Assembly (NCBI GenBank): GCA_004558865.1
Contig: SFCY01000055.1
Coordinates: forward strand, 1-14,700
Length of the DNA stretch: 14,700 nucleotides
DNA from: Bacteroidales bacterium
GTDB taxonomy: Bacteria; Bacteroidota; Bacteroidia; Bacteroidales; Bacteroidaceae
Reading direction: 5' to 3'
How positions within the stretch are numbered: the first letter of the stretch is position 1; each line of letters begins with the position of its first letter. The notes below the pieces were generated by a model. That model ran no database searches and had not been told where the DNA came from. It worked only from the letters and a program-made list of their open reading frames with translations. Of the stretch, positions 7,166-14,507 are shown in pieces. A program made the translations under genes and the position numbers.

Positions 7166-7277
7166 AGAACTCGCGCAGACTACGGCTGCAAGAACACGAA
7201 AACCATGCGCCCCACACATTATTTCCCTTTTTTAGTTTTTTTTGCGCTGCCAAACACGGTAAATCCCATAATTTTAG

Positions 7278-7285
7278 TAAATTTG
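7278..7285 (+). promoter_or_regulatory. -7 box of the purB promoter
   Basis: TAAATTTG fits TAnnTTTG. No TTTG lies about 20 bases upstream; the nearest, at 7241-7244, is 33 bases away. Transcription would start near 7290-7294, giving a leader of roughly 28 bases. Confidence 0.6.
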
Positions 7286-7294
7286 CATCATTAA

Positions 7295-7310
7295 AAAAAT
7301 ACGTATTTTT
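7295..7310. repeat. 16-bp perfect palindrome in the purB leader
   Basis: AAAAATACGTATTTTT is fully self-complementary and lies between the predicted start point and the purB ATG. It could be a repressor site. No known regulator is recognised. Confidence 0.45.
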
Positions 7311-7319
7311 CCTTATTAT

Positions 7320-8666
7320 ATGACACTTGACACACTGACCGCCATCTCACCCATTGACGGCCGCTACAGAAGTAAAACAGAGCCGCTGGCCGATTATTTT
7401 TCAGAATATGCCCTCATCCGTTACCGCGTGAGAGCGGAGATAGAATACTTCATCACGCTGTGCGAGCTTCCCCTGCCCCAGTTGGCGGGGTTCGACCACA
7501 AGCTGTTCGAACGCCTGCGCGACATCTACCGCAACCTCGGAGAGAAGGAGGCCCAGCGCGTGAAGGACATCGAGAAGGTGACCAACCACGACGTGAAGGC
7601 GGTGGAATACTTCATCAAGGAGGAATTTGACAAGATAGGCGGACTCGACGACTTCAAGGAGTTCGTCCACTTCGGCCTCACCTCGCAGGACATCAACAAC
7701 ACCAGCGTGCCCCTCTCGCTCAAGGAGGCGCTCGAGGATGTCTACTATCCCCAACTGCAGGAGCTCATCAACCAGCTCCGGGCCCTGGCCGAGGAGTGGG
7801 CCGACGTGGCCATGCTGGCCAAGACTCACGGACAGCCAGCCTCACCCACCCGCCTGGGCAAGGAGATCATGGTGTTCGTCTACCGCTTGGAAGAGCAGCT
7901 CGCCACGCTCAGGCAGTGCAAGCTTACCGCCAAGTTCGGTGGGGCCACGGGCAACTTCAACGCCCACCACGTGGCCTATCCCGACTACGACTGGCGCGAC
8001 TTCGGCAATCGCTTCGTCAAAGAGAAGTTGGGACTGGAGCGCGAGCAGTGGACCACGCAAATCAGCAACTACGACCACTTGGGCAGCATCTTCGACGCCC
8101 TGCGCCGAATCAACACCATCATCATCGACCTCGACCGCGACTTCTGGATGTACATCTCCATGGAATACTTCAAGCAGAAGATCAAGGCCGGCGAGGTGGG
8201 CTCAAGCGCCATGCCCCACAAGGTGAACCCCATCGACTTCGAGAACAGCGAGGGCAACTTGGGCATCGCCAACGCCATCCTCCAGTTCCTCGCCGCCAAA
8301 CTGCCCGTGAGCCGACTGCAGCGCGACCTCACCGACTCCACGGTGCTGCGCAACGTGGGCGTGCCTTTCGCCCACAGCATCATCGCCATCCAAAGCACGC
8401 TCAAGGGACTGCGCAAACTTATCCTCAACAAGGACAAGATCGACGCCGACTTGGACAACACGTGGGCGGTGGTGGCCGAGGCCATACAAACCATCCTGCG
8501 CCGCGAGGACTATCCCCACCCCTACGAGGCCCTCAAGGCCCTCACGCGCACCAACAAGAAGATGACCGAGGATACCATCCACGAGTTCATTGACTCACTC
8601 AGCGTGAGCGACAAGGTGAAGGACGAGCTCAGGGCCATCACGCCGCACAACTACTATGGCATTTAA
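7320..8666 (+). CDS. purB: Adenylosuccinate lyase
   Basis: A 448-residue cytoplasmic enzyme that cleaves fumarate from SAICAR and from adenylosuccinate in purine synthesis. It belongs to the fumarase/aspartase superfamily. Seen in order: the N-terminal TAISPIDGRYRSKTEPLADYFSEYALI typical of the E. coli-like branch (given here as two joined parts of one stretch, about residues 7-33); SQDINNTS; KTHGQPASPTRLGKE with the catalytic His170; and the family signature GSSAMPHKVNPI from residue 294, with Ser295 as the catalytic loop serine. Length agrees with E. coli PurB (456). The first ATG, at 7320, matches the family N-terminus. The leader is A/T-rich without a Shine-Dalgarno, as is common in Bacteroidetes. 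No terminator is seen after it, so it may be co-transcribed with the pseudouridine synthase gene 119 bases downstream. Confidence 0.97.
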   Translation: MTLDTLTAISPIDGRYRSKTEPLADYFSEYALIRYRVRAEIEYFITLCELPLPQLAGFDHKLFERLRDIYRNLGEKEAQRVKDIEKVTNHDVKAVEYFIKEEFDKIGGLDDFKEFVHFGLTSQDINNTSVPLSLKEALEDVYYPQLQELINQLRALAEEWADVAMLAKTHGQPASPTRLGKEIMVFVYRLEEQLATLRQCKLTAKFGGATGNFNAHHVAYPDYDWRDFGNRFVKEKLGLEREQWTTQISNYDHLGSIFDALRRINTIIIDLDRDFWMYISMEYFKQKIKAGEVGSSAMPHKVNPIDFENSEGNLGIANAILQFLAAKLPVSRLQRDLTDSTVLRNVGVPFAHSIIAIQSTLKGLRKLILNKDKIDADLDNTWAVVAEAIQTILRREDYPHPYEALKALTRTNKKMTEDTIHEFIDSLSVSDKVKDELRAITPHNYYGI

Positions 8667-8785
8667 TTTTCAACATAACAATCATCAGATTCACACTAAA
8701 TTAAAAGCAAGCGCAAGAAGCGCGACAGAGAGTTTTCACCCGTATTATCAACCCGGCCGTGAGGCTAAACAAAAAAACTACTACA

Positions 8786-10267
8786 ATGGATTCAGAAGAA
8801 TTGGAAAGCAAAAACCTGGAATCTTCTTCAGAGCAGAGTAGCCGAGAGGGCTACAACGCGACAGGGAGTTATCAAACCGGGCACACCGGCAGCGCGCGTC
8901 CGCAGCGTCCGCGCATACACGCACAGCGTGCCTACAGTTCAGACAACCGCACAACCAACAACGACGAGGGCGGCTTCCGCCCCGAGGGCTTCGGAGCTGC
9001 CTTGGGCAGCGGCGACCGCCAGCAGCGTCCGCGCACGGGCAGCTACCGCCCACGCTACGGCAGCAGCGACGGCGCCACAGGCCACAGCGGCTATGGCCAG
9101 CGCCCGCAGGGCGGCTACCAGCAGCGGCCCCAGCAGGGTGGCTACCGCCCACGTTACAACAATAGCAATCCGCAGGGAGACCACCGCCCCGCCTACGGCC
9201 AGCGCCCACAGCAGGGTGGCTACGGACAGCAGGGAGGCTACCAGCCACGCCCACAGCAGGGAGGCTACCAGCCGCGCCCACAGCAGGGCGGCTACCAGCC
9301 GCGCCCGCAGCAGGGCGGCTACGGCCAGCGCCCGCAGCAGGGTGGCTACCAGCAGCACCGCCAGGGAGGCTACGGCCAGCAGCGACAAGGCGGCTACCAG
9401 CAGCGCCCACGCCAGGGCTACGGCCGGCCTCAGCAGGGCGGATACGGCCAGCGGCCACAATACCGCCAGCACACGGCCGACTACGACCCCAATGCCAAGT
9501 ACAGCATGAAGAAGCGCATTGAGTACAAGGAGGAGAACATCGACCCCAACGAGCCCATCCGCCTCAACAAGTTCCTTGCCAACGCCGGAGTGTGCTCCCG
9601 CCGCGAGGCCGACGAGTTTATCCAGGCCGGCGTGGTGTCGGTCAACGGCGTCGTGGTGACCGAGCTCGGGAGCAAGGTGACGCGCAGCGACGAGGTGAAG
9701 TTCCACGACACGCCCGTGACATTGGAGAAGAAGGTGTACGTGCTGCTCAACAAGCCCAAGGACTACGTCACCACGAGCGACGACCCACAGCAGCGCAAGA
9801 CCGTGATGGACCTGGTGAAGGGTGCCTGCCCGGAGCGCATCTATCCCGTTGGCCGCCTGGACCGCAACACCACCGGCGTGCTGCTCCTCACCAACGACGG
9901 CGACCTGGCCAGCAAGCTCACCCACCCCAAGTTCCTCAAGAAGAAGGTCTACCACGTGTTCCTCGACAAGCCCGTTGCTGAGCACGACATCCAGCAGATA
10001 GCCGAAGGCATAGAGCTGGAGGACGGCGAGGTGCACGCCGATGCCATCGAGTATGCCGACGAGCAAGACAAGAACCAGGTGGGCATAGAGATCCACTCGG
10101 GCAAGAACCGCATCGTGCGCCGCATCTTCGAGCATTTGGGCTATCGCGTCATCAAGCTCGACCGCGTGCAGTTCGCCGGCCTCACCAAGAAGAACCTCCG
10201 CCGCGGCGACTGGCGCTTCCTCACCCAGAAAGAGGTGGAGATCCTGCGCTCGGGCATGTTCGAGTAA
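8786..10267 (+). CDS. RluB/RsuA-type pseudouridine synthase with low-complexity N-terminal leader
   Basis: A 493-residue protein with two very different halves. Residues about 1-240 are low complexity and predicted disordered: an acidic/Ser start, then Arg/Gly-rich sequence and tandem GGYQPRPQQ-like units (about 103-230). From residue 258 an S4 RNA-binding domain begins (IRLNKFLANAGVCSRREADE). The catalytic domain follows with YVLLNKPKDYVTT, GRLDRNTTGVLLLTNDG (catalytic Asp359) and GKNRIVRRIFEHLGYRVIKLDRV. These enzymes convert uridine to pseudouridine in rRNA; the RluB/RsuA branch modifies 23S or 16S rRNA, and the exact site cannot be told here. Bacterial members are usually 230-300 residues, so the leader nearly doubles the protein. 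The ATG at 8786 is preferred over a GTG at 8759 because of its A-rich approach and the normal start codon. The next gene is asnS. Confidence 0.93.
   Translation: MDSEELESKNLESSSEQSSREGYNATGSYQTGHTGSARPQRPRIHAQRAYSSDNRTTNNDEGGFRPEGFGAALGSGDRQQRPRTGSYRPRYGSSDGATGHSGYGQRPQGGYQQRPQQGGYRPRYNNSNPQGDHRPAYGQRPQQGGYGQQGGYQPRPQQGGYQPRPQQGGYQPRPQQGGYGQRPQQGGYQQHRQGGYGQQRQGGYQQRPRQGYGRPQQGGYGQRPQYRQHTADYDPNAKYSMKKRIEYKEENIDPNEPIRLNKFLANAGVCSRREADEFIQAGVVSVNGVVVTELGSKVTRSDEVKFHDTPVTLEKKVYVLLNKPKDYVTTSDDPQQRKTVMDLVKGACPERIYPVGRLDRNTTGVLLLTNDGDLASKLTHPKFLKKKVYHVFLDKPVAEHDIQQIAEGIELEDGEVHADAIEYADEQDKNQVGIEIHSGKNRIVRRIFEHLGYRVIKLDRVQFAGLTKKNLRRGDWRFLTQKEVEILRSGMFE
9094..9474 (+). repeat. Tandem GGY-Q-RPQQ coding repeats
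   Basis: Within the pseudouridine synthase gene, units of about 27 bases encode GGYQPRPQQ and variants (GGYGQRPQQ, GGYQQRPRQ). Three consecutive nearly identical copies lie around 9235-9315, with looser copies on both sides. The pattern suggests repeat expansion by slippage or unequal recombination and could vary in copy number between strains. Confidence 0.85.
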
Positions 10268-10313
10268 GCTATAGACACCATACATATTCTATTATAAGCG
10301 GCGTGACCGCGGG

Positions 10314-10342
10314 GAATGCGCCATACCGGGTATGACGCATTC
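10314..10342 (+). terminator. Hairpin between the pseudouridine synthase gene and asnS
   Basis: GAATGCG (10314-10320) pairs with CGCATTC (10336-10342); a two-base mismatch and a smaller ATACC/GGTAT pairing close the top. The following sequence (ttcttcgtttctgttctc) is T-rich but has no clean T-run, so termination is plausible and probably partial. Confidence 0.55.
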
Positions 10343-10374
10343 TTCTTCGTTTCTGTTCTCCAAGGGGAGGCAGG

Positions 10375-10390
10375 GGCGTGGCTACGCGCC
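10375..10390 (+). other. Second leader hairpin before asnS
   Basis: GGCGTG (10375-10380) pairs with CGCGCC (10385-10390), one T-G wobble, around the loop GCTA. TTTT follows five bases later at 10395-10398. It lies 33 bases before the asnS ATG and could act as an attenuator or a sequestering structure. No known leader RNA class is recognised. Confidence 0.35.
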
Positions 10391-10423
10391 GCCGTTTTCC
10401 AAACCTACATCAAAAAGATTACA

Positions 10424-11815
10424 ATGGAAAGAACAAAAGTGGTCGATGCGCTACGCAGCACCGATTTCGGAAAAGACATCACAGTGAAAGGATGGGTGCG
10501 CTCCCATCGCAGTAGCAAATCCGTCGACTTCATCGCACTCAACGATGGCTCCACCATCAACAATATCCAGGTGGTCGTAGACCCCTCCAAGTTCGATGCC
10601 GACATGCTCAAGAGCATCACCACAGGAGCCTGCATCCGCGCCACCGGCCTCTTGGTGGAGAGCCAGGGCAAGGGCCAGAGCTGCGAGGTGCAGTGCAGGG
10701 AGATTGAGGTCTACGGCCTCTGTCCCAACGACTACCCCATGCAGAAGAAGGGTCAGAGCTTTGAGTACATGCGCCAGTATGCCCACCTGCGCCTGCGCAC
10801 CAACACGTTTGGCGCCGTGATGCGCATCCGCCACAACATGGCCATCGCCATCCACAAGTATTTCCACGACCACGGGTTCTACTACTTCAACACGCCCCTC
10901 ATCACGGCCAGCGACGCCGAGGGCGCAGGCGAGATGTTCCAGGTGACCACGCTCGACCTCGACCGGGTGGCCAAGGGCGGCAAGGTGGAATACGACCACG
11001 ACTTCTTCGGCCGCAAGGCCAACCTCACGGTGAGCGGCCAGCTTGAAGGCGAGCTTGGCGCCACGGCCTTGGGAGCCATCTACACCTTCGGCCCCACGTT
11101 CCGCGCCGAGAACTCCAACACGCCGCGCCATCTCGCCGAGTTCTGGATGATAGAGCCCGAGGTGGCTTTCATGGACAAGAAAGAGCTCATGGACTTGGAG
11201 GAGGACTTCATCAAATACTGCGTGAGGTGGGCGCTCGACAACTGCAAGGACGACCTGGCCTTCCTCAACAAGATGATCGACAAGACACTCATCAGCACCC
11301 TGGAGTCGGTGGTGAACGAGTCGTTCGTGCGCCTCACCTACACCGAGGGCATCAACATCCTCACCGAGGCCGCCAAGAATGGCCACAAGTTCGAGTTCCC
11401 CGTGGGTGGCTGGGGCATGGATCTGGCCAGCGAGCACGAGCGCTTCCTGGTGGAGGAGCATTTCAAGCGGCCTGTCATCATGACCGACTATCCCTGCGAG
11501 ATCAAGGCGTTCTACATGAAGAAGAACCCCGACGGCAAGACCATGCAGGGCACCGACGTGCTGTTCCCGCGCATTGGCGAGATCATCGGCGGCTCCGTGC
11601 GCGAGGAGAACTACAGGAAACTCGTTGACGAAATCGAGGCGCGCGGAATGCAGGAGAGCACCTACAGCTGGTATCTCGACACCCGCAAGTATGGCACCTG
11701 CCCCCATGCTGGGTTCGGCTTGGGCTTCGAGCGCCTCATCCTCTTCGTGACGGGCATGCAGAACATCCGCGACGTCATCCCCTTCCCCAGGACGCCCAAG
11801 AACTGCGAGTTTTAA
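10424..11815 (+). CDS. asnS: Asparaginyl-tRNA synthetase
   Basis: A 463-residue class IIb synthetase (E. coli AsnS has 466). It charges tRNA-Asn with asparagine using ATP in the cytoplasm. The N-terminal OB-fold anticodon-binding domain is seen as VKGWVRSHRSSKSVDFIALNDG. Motif 2 is FGPTFRAENSNTPRHLAEFW with Arg227; the NSNTPRHLAEFWMIEPE form separates AsnRS from AspRS. Motif 3 is GFGLGFERLILFVTG (430-444) with Arg437, and the protein ends PFPRTPKNCEF, typical of AsnRS. An in-frame ATG at 10316 exists, but it would add 36 unrelated residues across two hairpins, so the ATG at 10424 after an A-rich stretch is chosen. No clear promoter box is seen in the 156-base gap, so transcription may come from purB or an unrecognised promoter. 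Confidence 0.97.
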   Translation: MERTKVVDALRSTDFGKDITVKGWVRSHRSSKSVDFIALNDGSTINNIQVVVDPSKFDADMLKSITTGACIRATGLLVESQGKGQSCEVQCREIEVYGLCPNDYPMQKKGQSFEYMRQYAHLRLRTNTFGAVMRIRHNMAIAIHKYFHDHGFYYFNTPLITASDAEGAGEMFQVTTLDLDRVAKGGKVEYDHDFFGRKANLTVSGQLEGELGATALGAIYTFGPTFRAENSNTPRHLAEFWMIEPEVAFMDKKELMDLEEDFIKYCVRWALDNCKDDLAFLNKMIDKTLISTLESVVNESFVRLTYTEGINILTEAAKNGHKFEFPVGGWGMDLASEHERFLVEEHFKRPVIMTDYPCEIKAFYMKKNPDGKTMQGTDVLFPRIGEIIGGSVREENYRKLVDEIEARGMQESTYSWYLDTRKYGTCPHAGFGLGFERLILFVTGMQNIRDVIPFPRTPKNCEF

Positions 11816-11822
11816 TTTATAG

Positions 11823-11873
11823 AAAATATAGAACCTATAGGAAATCTATAAAATATAGAACCTATAGGAAATC
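11823..11873. repeat. Twin 24-base direct repeats in the trpS leader
   Basis: Positions 11823-11846 and 11850-11873 are identical 24-base copies (period 27). Each contains TATAG, AAC, CTATA, a small hairpin, and the 8-base palindrome CCTATAGG. They fill the asnS-trpS gap. They may be a tandem operator, a translation-affecting leader, or one of the CTATAGG-type intergenic repeats seen in Bacteroidetes. Confidence 0.75.
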
Positions 11874-11885
11874 CAGAAAAAAGCA

Positions 11886-12974
11886 ATGGGAAAAATCATC
11901 CTCACCGGCGACCGCCCCACGGGCAAGCTCCACCTGGGCCACTACGTGGGAAGCCTGCGCCGCCGCGTAGAACTCCAGAACGCCGGCGACTACGACCGCA
12001 TGTTTGTCTTCATGGCCGACGTGCAGGCGCTCACCGACAACGCCGACAACCCGGAGAAGATACGCCAGAACATCATCGAGGTGGCCCTCGACTACCTGTC
12101 GTGCGGTCTCTCGCCCGACAAGTGCACACTCTATATCCAAAGCCAGATTCCCGAGTTGGCCGAGCTGACGGTATATCTGATGAACCTCATCACCGTGAGC
12201 CGCGTGCAGCGCAACCCCACGGTGAAGACCGAAATCAAGATGCGCAACTTCGAGGCCAACATCCCCCTCGGCTTCTTCTGCTACCCTGTGTCGCAGGCGG
12301 CCGACATCGCCGCCTTCAAGGCCACCACGGTGCCAGCCGGAGAAGACCAGGAACCCATGATCGAGGTGACGCGCGAGCTGGTGCGACGCTTCAACCAAGT
12401 GTACGCGCCCGTGCTCGTGGAGCCAAACATCATGCTCCCCGAGAATGCCACGGCGCGCCGACTGCCGGGCACCGACGGCAAGGAAAAGATGAGCAAGAGC
12501 CTCGGCAACTGCATCTACCTCTCCGACGACAAGGACACGCTCTGGCAGAAGGTGCGCTCCATGTACACCGACCCCACCCATGTCAACCTCTCCGACCCCG
12601 GCCACGTGGAGGGCAACGCAGTGTTCACCTATCTTGAGGCTTTCTCCACCGACCAGGACTTCGCCGACTTCTGGCCCGAATACAAGAACCTCGATGAGCT
12701 CAAGGCCGCCTACACCCATGGGGGAGTGGGCGACATGAAGTGCAAGAAGCTGCTCAACAATATCCTCAACCGCATCTTGGAGCCCATCCGCGAGCGTCGC
12801 CACGAGCTGGAGCAGGACATCCCCGCCATCTACGACATCCTGCGCAAGGGTTCGGAGCAGGCACGGGAGTATGCCGCGCAGACCATGGACGAGGTGCGCA
12901 AGGCCATGCAGATCGACTACTTCAACGACGCTGACCTCATCAGCCAGCAGCAACAGCGTTTCAACAGCAAATAA
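11886..12974 (+). CDS. trpS: Tryptophanyl-tRNA synthetase
   Basis: A 362-residue class Ic synthetase that joins tryptophan to tRNA-Trp with ATP. The HIGH-type signature is PTGKLHLGHYVGS (His16 to His19), near the N-terminus as usual in TrpRS. The KMSKS loop is intact as GKEKMSKSLGN (Lys201-Ser205). Between them lie the Rossmann-fold segments FMADVQALTDNAD and PVSQAADIAAF. Length and order agree with the roughly 330-360-residue bacterial enzyme. The ATG at 11886 gives the expected MGKIILTGDRPTGKLHLGH start. It follows asnS by 70 bases that hold the twin repeats, with no obvious promoter box, so an asnS-trpS operon is likely. A hairpin terminator follows the stop directly. Confidence 0.97.
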   Translation: MGKIILTGDRPTGKLHLGHYVGSLRRRVELQNAGDYDRMFVFMADVQALTDNADNPEKIRQNIIEVALDYLSCGLSPDKCTLYIQSQIPELAELTVYLMNLITVSRVQRNPTVKTEIKMRNFEANIPLGFFCYPVSQAADIAAFKATTVPAGEDQEPMIEVTRELVRRFNQVYAPVLVEPNIMLPENATARRLPGTDGKEKMSKSLGNCIYLSDDKDTLWQKVRSMYTDPTHVNLSDPGHVEGNAVFTYLEAFSTDQDFADFWPEYKNLDELKAAYTHGGVGDMKCKKLLNNILNRILEPIRERRHELEQDIPAIYDILRKGSEQAREYAAQTMDEVRKAMQIDYFNDADLISQQQQRFNSK

Positions 12975-12977
12975 CCC

Positions 12978-13017
12978 AAAAGGACCGCAACCCCAAACGT
13001 GAGGCTGCGGCCCTTTT
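12978..13017 (+). terminator. Terminator-like hairpin after trpS
   Basis: AAAAGG (12978-12983) pairs with CCTTTT (13012-13017) and CCGCA (12985-12989) with TGCGG (13006-13010), with one A-C mismatch and a 16-base loop. Only four Ts close the stem; caatttcctt follows. It begins three bases after the trpS stop and ends 14 bases before the next start. Confidence 0.75.
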
Positions 13018-13031
13018 CAATTTCCTTACCT

Positions 13032-14270
13032 ATGAAACAGAATCCCATCCGACTCATTCTCACCACCATTTTCTCAGCCGCCGTGTTGCTCTGCGGGGCG
13101 CAGGACTTCAACACGTTCTTCCGCGATTCCACCATCAGGATAGACTACGAGTTCTCAGGCACGTCCACCCAACAGCACATCGCCGTAGCCGCCCTCTACA
13201 AGAGCAACCACTGGTATGGCCGCCGCCAACGCCTCAGCGAGCTTCCCGTGGAGGGCAACGGCCAGCTCATCGTGCGCGACCACCGCACGCAGCAGGTCAT
13301 CTATCGCCAATCCTTCTCCACGCTTTTCCAGGAATGGCAGTCCTATCCCATCTCCGAGTCGTCGACACGCAGCTTTGAGAATGTGTTCCTCTTCCCGATG
13401 CCCAAGGACACGGTTGACGTCACATTGGAGCTGCGCAACAACCGCCGCGAGGTAACTGCCTCGCTGATGCAGCAGGTTGCGCCGTCCGACATCCTCATCC
13501 GCCGCATTGGCGACGAGGGCCAGACACCCTACGTGGTGATGCAGCAGCCCGACGACCCCAACCATTGCATCCACATCGCCTTCTTGGCCGAGGGCTACCG
13601 CCAAGGGGAGATGCCCAAATTCCTGAGCGATGTGAGCAAGGCCATGGAGGCATTGTTCGCCCACGAGCCATTCAAGAGCCAGCGCGGCAAGTTCTCCATC
13701 GTGGCCGTGGAATCGCCCTCGCCCGACAGCGGCACCAGCGAACCCTCGAAAGGCAACTGGAGACGGACGGCATTGGGCTCCCACTTCGACACGTTCTACA
13801 GCGACCGCTACCTCACCACACCCAATATCCGCCGCATGCACGACTGGCTGGCCGGCATTCCCTACGAGCATATCATCGCACTGGTCAACACCGACCGATA
13901 TGGCGGGGGAGGAATCTATGGCCAATACCTGCTTGCCACCATCGACAACAAATATTCCGACGAGGTGGTGGTGCATGAGTTCGGCCACAGCTTCTGCGGA
14001 CTCGCCGACGAATATGCCTACGAGAACGAGCAGATACCCGTCTACCCAAAGGACATCGAGCCCTGGGAGCGCAACATCACCACGCGGGTGGATTTCCGCG
14101 GGAAATGGGAGGATATCCCCGACGCAGGCTTCTACGAGGGCGCAGGCTACTCGCTCCATGGCGTATACCGTGCCTATCCCGACTGCCGCATGCGCAGCAA
14201 CAAGATTCCCTCATTCTGCAAAGCCTGCCAAAAAGCCATCACGGACTACATCAACTTTTTTACCAAATAG
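13032..14270 (+). CDS. Secreted M64 family (IgA peptidase M64) metallopeptidase
   Basis: A 412-residue exported protein. The signal peptide is MKQNPIRLILTTIFSAAVLLCGA; a Cys is present but the residues before it (VLL) do not make a good lipobox, so signal peptidase I cleavage after GA is more likely. An N-terminal beta-rich domain (about 25-165) matches the style of the M64 N-terminal domain. The catalytic domain has FLAEGYRQGE near 182, ALVNTDRYGGGGIYG, and the zinc motif HEFGHSFCGLADEY (His315, Glu316, His319; Asp326 or Glu327 as likely third ligand). The late segment YPDCRMRSNKIPSFCKACQKAI is typical of the family. M64 is founded on the Clostridium ramosum IgA protease; most gut and oral Bacteroidetes members have unknown substrates, so IgA cleavage is only a possibility. 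The ATG at 13032 is chosen over a GTG at 12999 lying inside the terminator hairpin. Confidence 0.9.
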   Translation: MKQNPIRLILTTIFSAAVLLCGAQDFNTFFRDSTIRIDYEFSGTSTQQHIAVAALYKSNHWYGRRQRLSELPVEGNGQLIVRDHRTQQVIYRQSFSTLFQEWQSYPISESSTRSFENVFLFPMPKDTVDVTLELRNNRREVTASLMQQVAPSDILIRRIGDEGQTPYVVMQQPDDPNHCIHIAFLAEGYRQGEMPKFLSDVSKAMEALFAHEPFKSQRGKFSIVAVESPSPDSGTSEPSKGNWRRTALGSHFDTFYSDRYLTTPNIRRMHDWLAGIPYEHIIALVNTDRYGGGGIYGQYLLATIDNKYSDEVVVHEFGHSFCGLADEYAYENEQIPVYPKDIEPWERNITTRVDFRGKWEDIPDAGFYEGAGYSLHGVYRAYPDCRMRSNKIPSFCKACQKAITDYINFFTK

Positions 14271-14353
14271 CTAGGATGTTCAATATGATGTACCAGAAAA
14301 TATCGTCGCACCCGACAAATCCAGTTCATTTTAGTTTTTAAAACCAAAACCAG

Positions 14354-14395
14354 GAAAACAGGCTATCGCCCCAAACCTTGAAAACAGGCTATCGC
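14354..14395. repeat. 16-base direct repeat pair with a distant inverted copy
   Basis: GAAAACAGGCTATCGC occurs at 14354-14369 and 14380-14395. Its first 11 bases recur inverted as AGCCTGTTTTC at 14488-14498. Confidence 0.85.
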
Positions 14396-14398
14396 GGC

Positions 14399-14439
14399 GT
14401 GAGGTCCGCTGCCCGTGAGGTCCGCTGCCCTCAGCGGAC
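14399..14439. repeat. Tandem 16-base repeat closing into a hairpin
   Basis: GTGAGGTCCGCTGCCC occurs twice head to tail (14399-14414 and 14415-14430). GTCCGCTG (14420-14427) of the second copy pairs perfectly with CAGCGGAC (14432-14439) around CCCT. No T-run follows, so it is not a normal terminator. Confidence 0.85.
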
Positions 14440-14507
14440 AAGTAAGCCTTATAGGTTTTGTAGGTTTGTAGGAACAGGGGCCGCGCCAGCCTGTTTTCAT
14501 GGTTTTT

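Noticed and set aside
6887..7294. 135-codon frame spanning the tRNA
   Set aside because: It runs through tRNA-Val and its terminator, so it cannot be a gene.
9094..9474. CRISPR-like array
   Set aside because: The repeats are contiguous, of codon-multiple length and in frame within a gene; there are no unique spacers and no cas genes.
8939..10285. 448-codon minus-strand frame looking like a membrane protein
   Set aside because: The Ala/Leu/Val richness comes from reading the repeats and S4/catalytic domain backwards; the plus frame has the real pseudouridine synthase motifs.
10316..10423. Longer asnS start at 10316
   Set aside because: It adds 36 residues not found in the family and begins within a hairpin.
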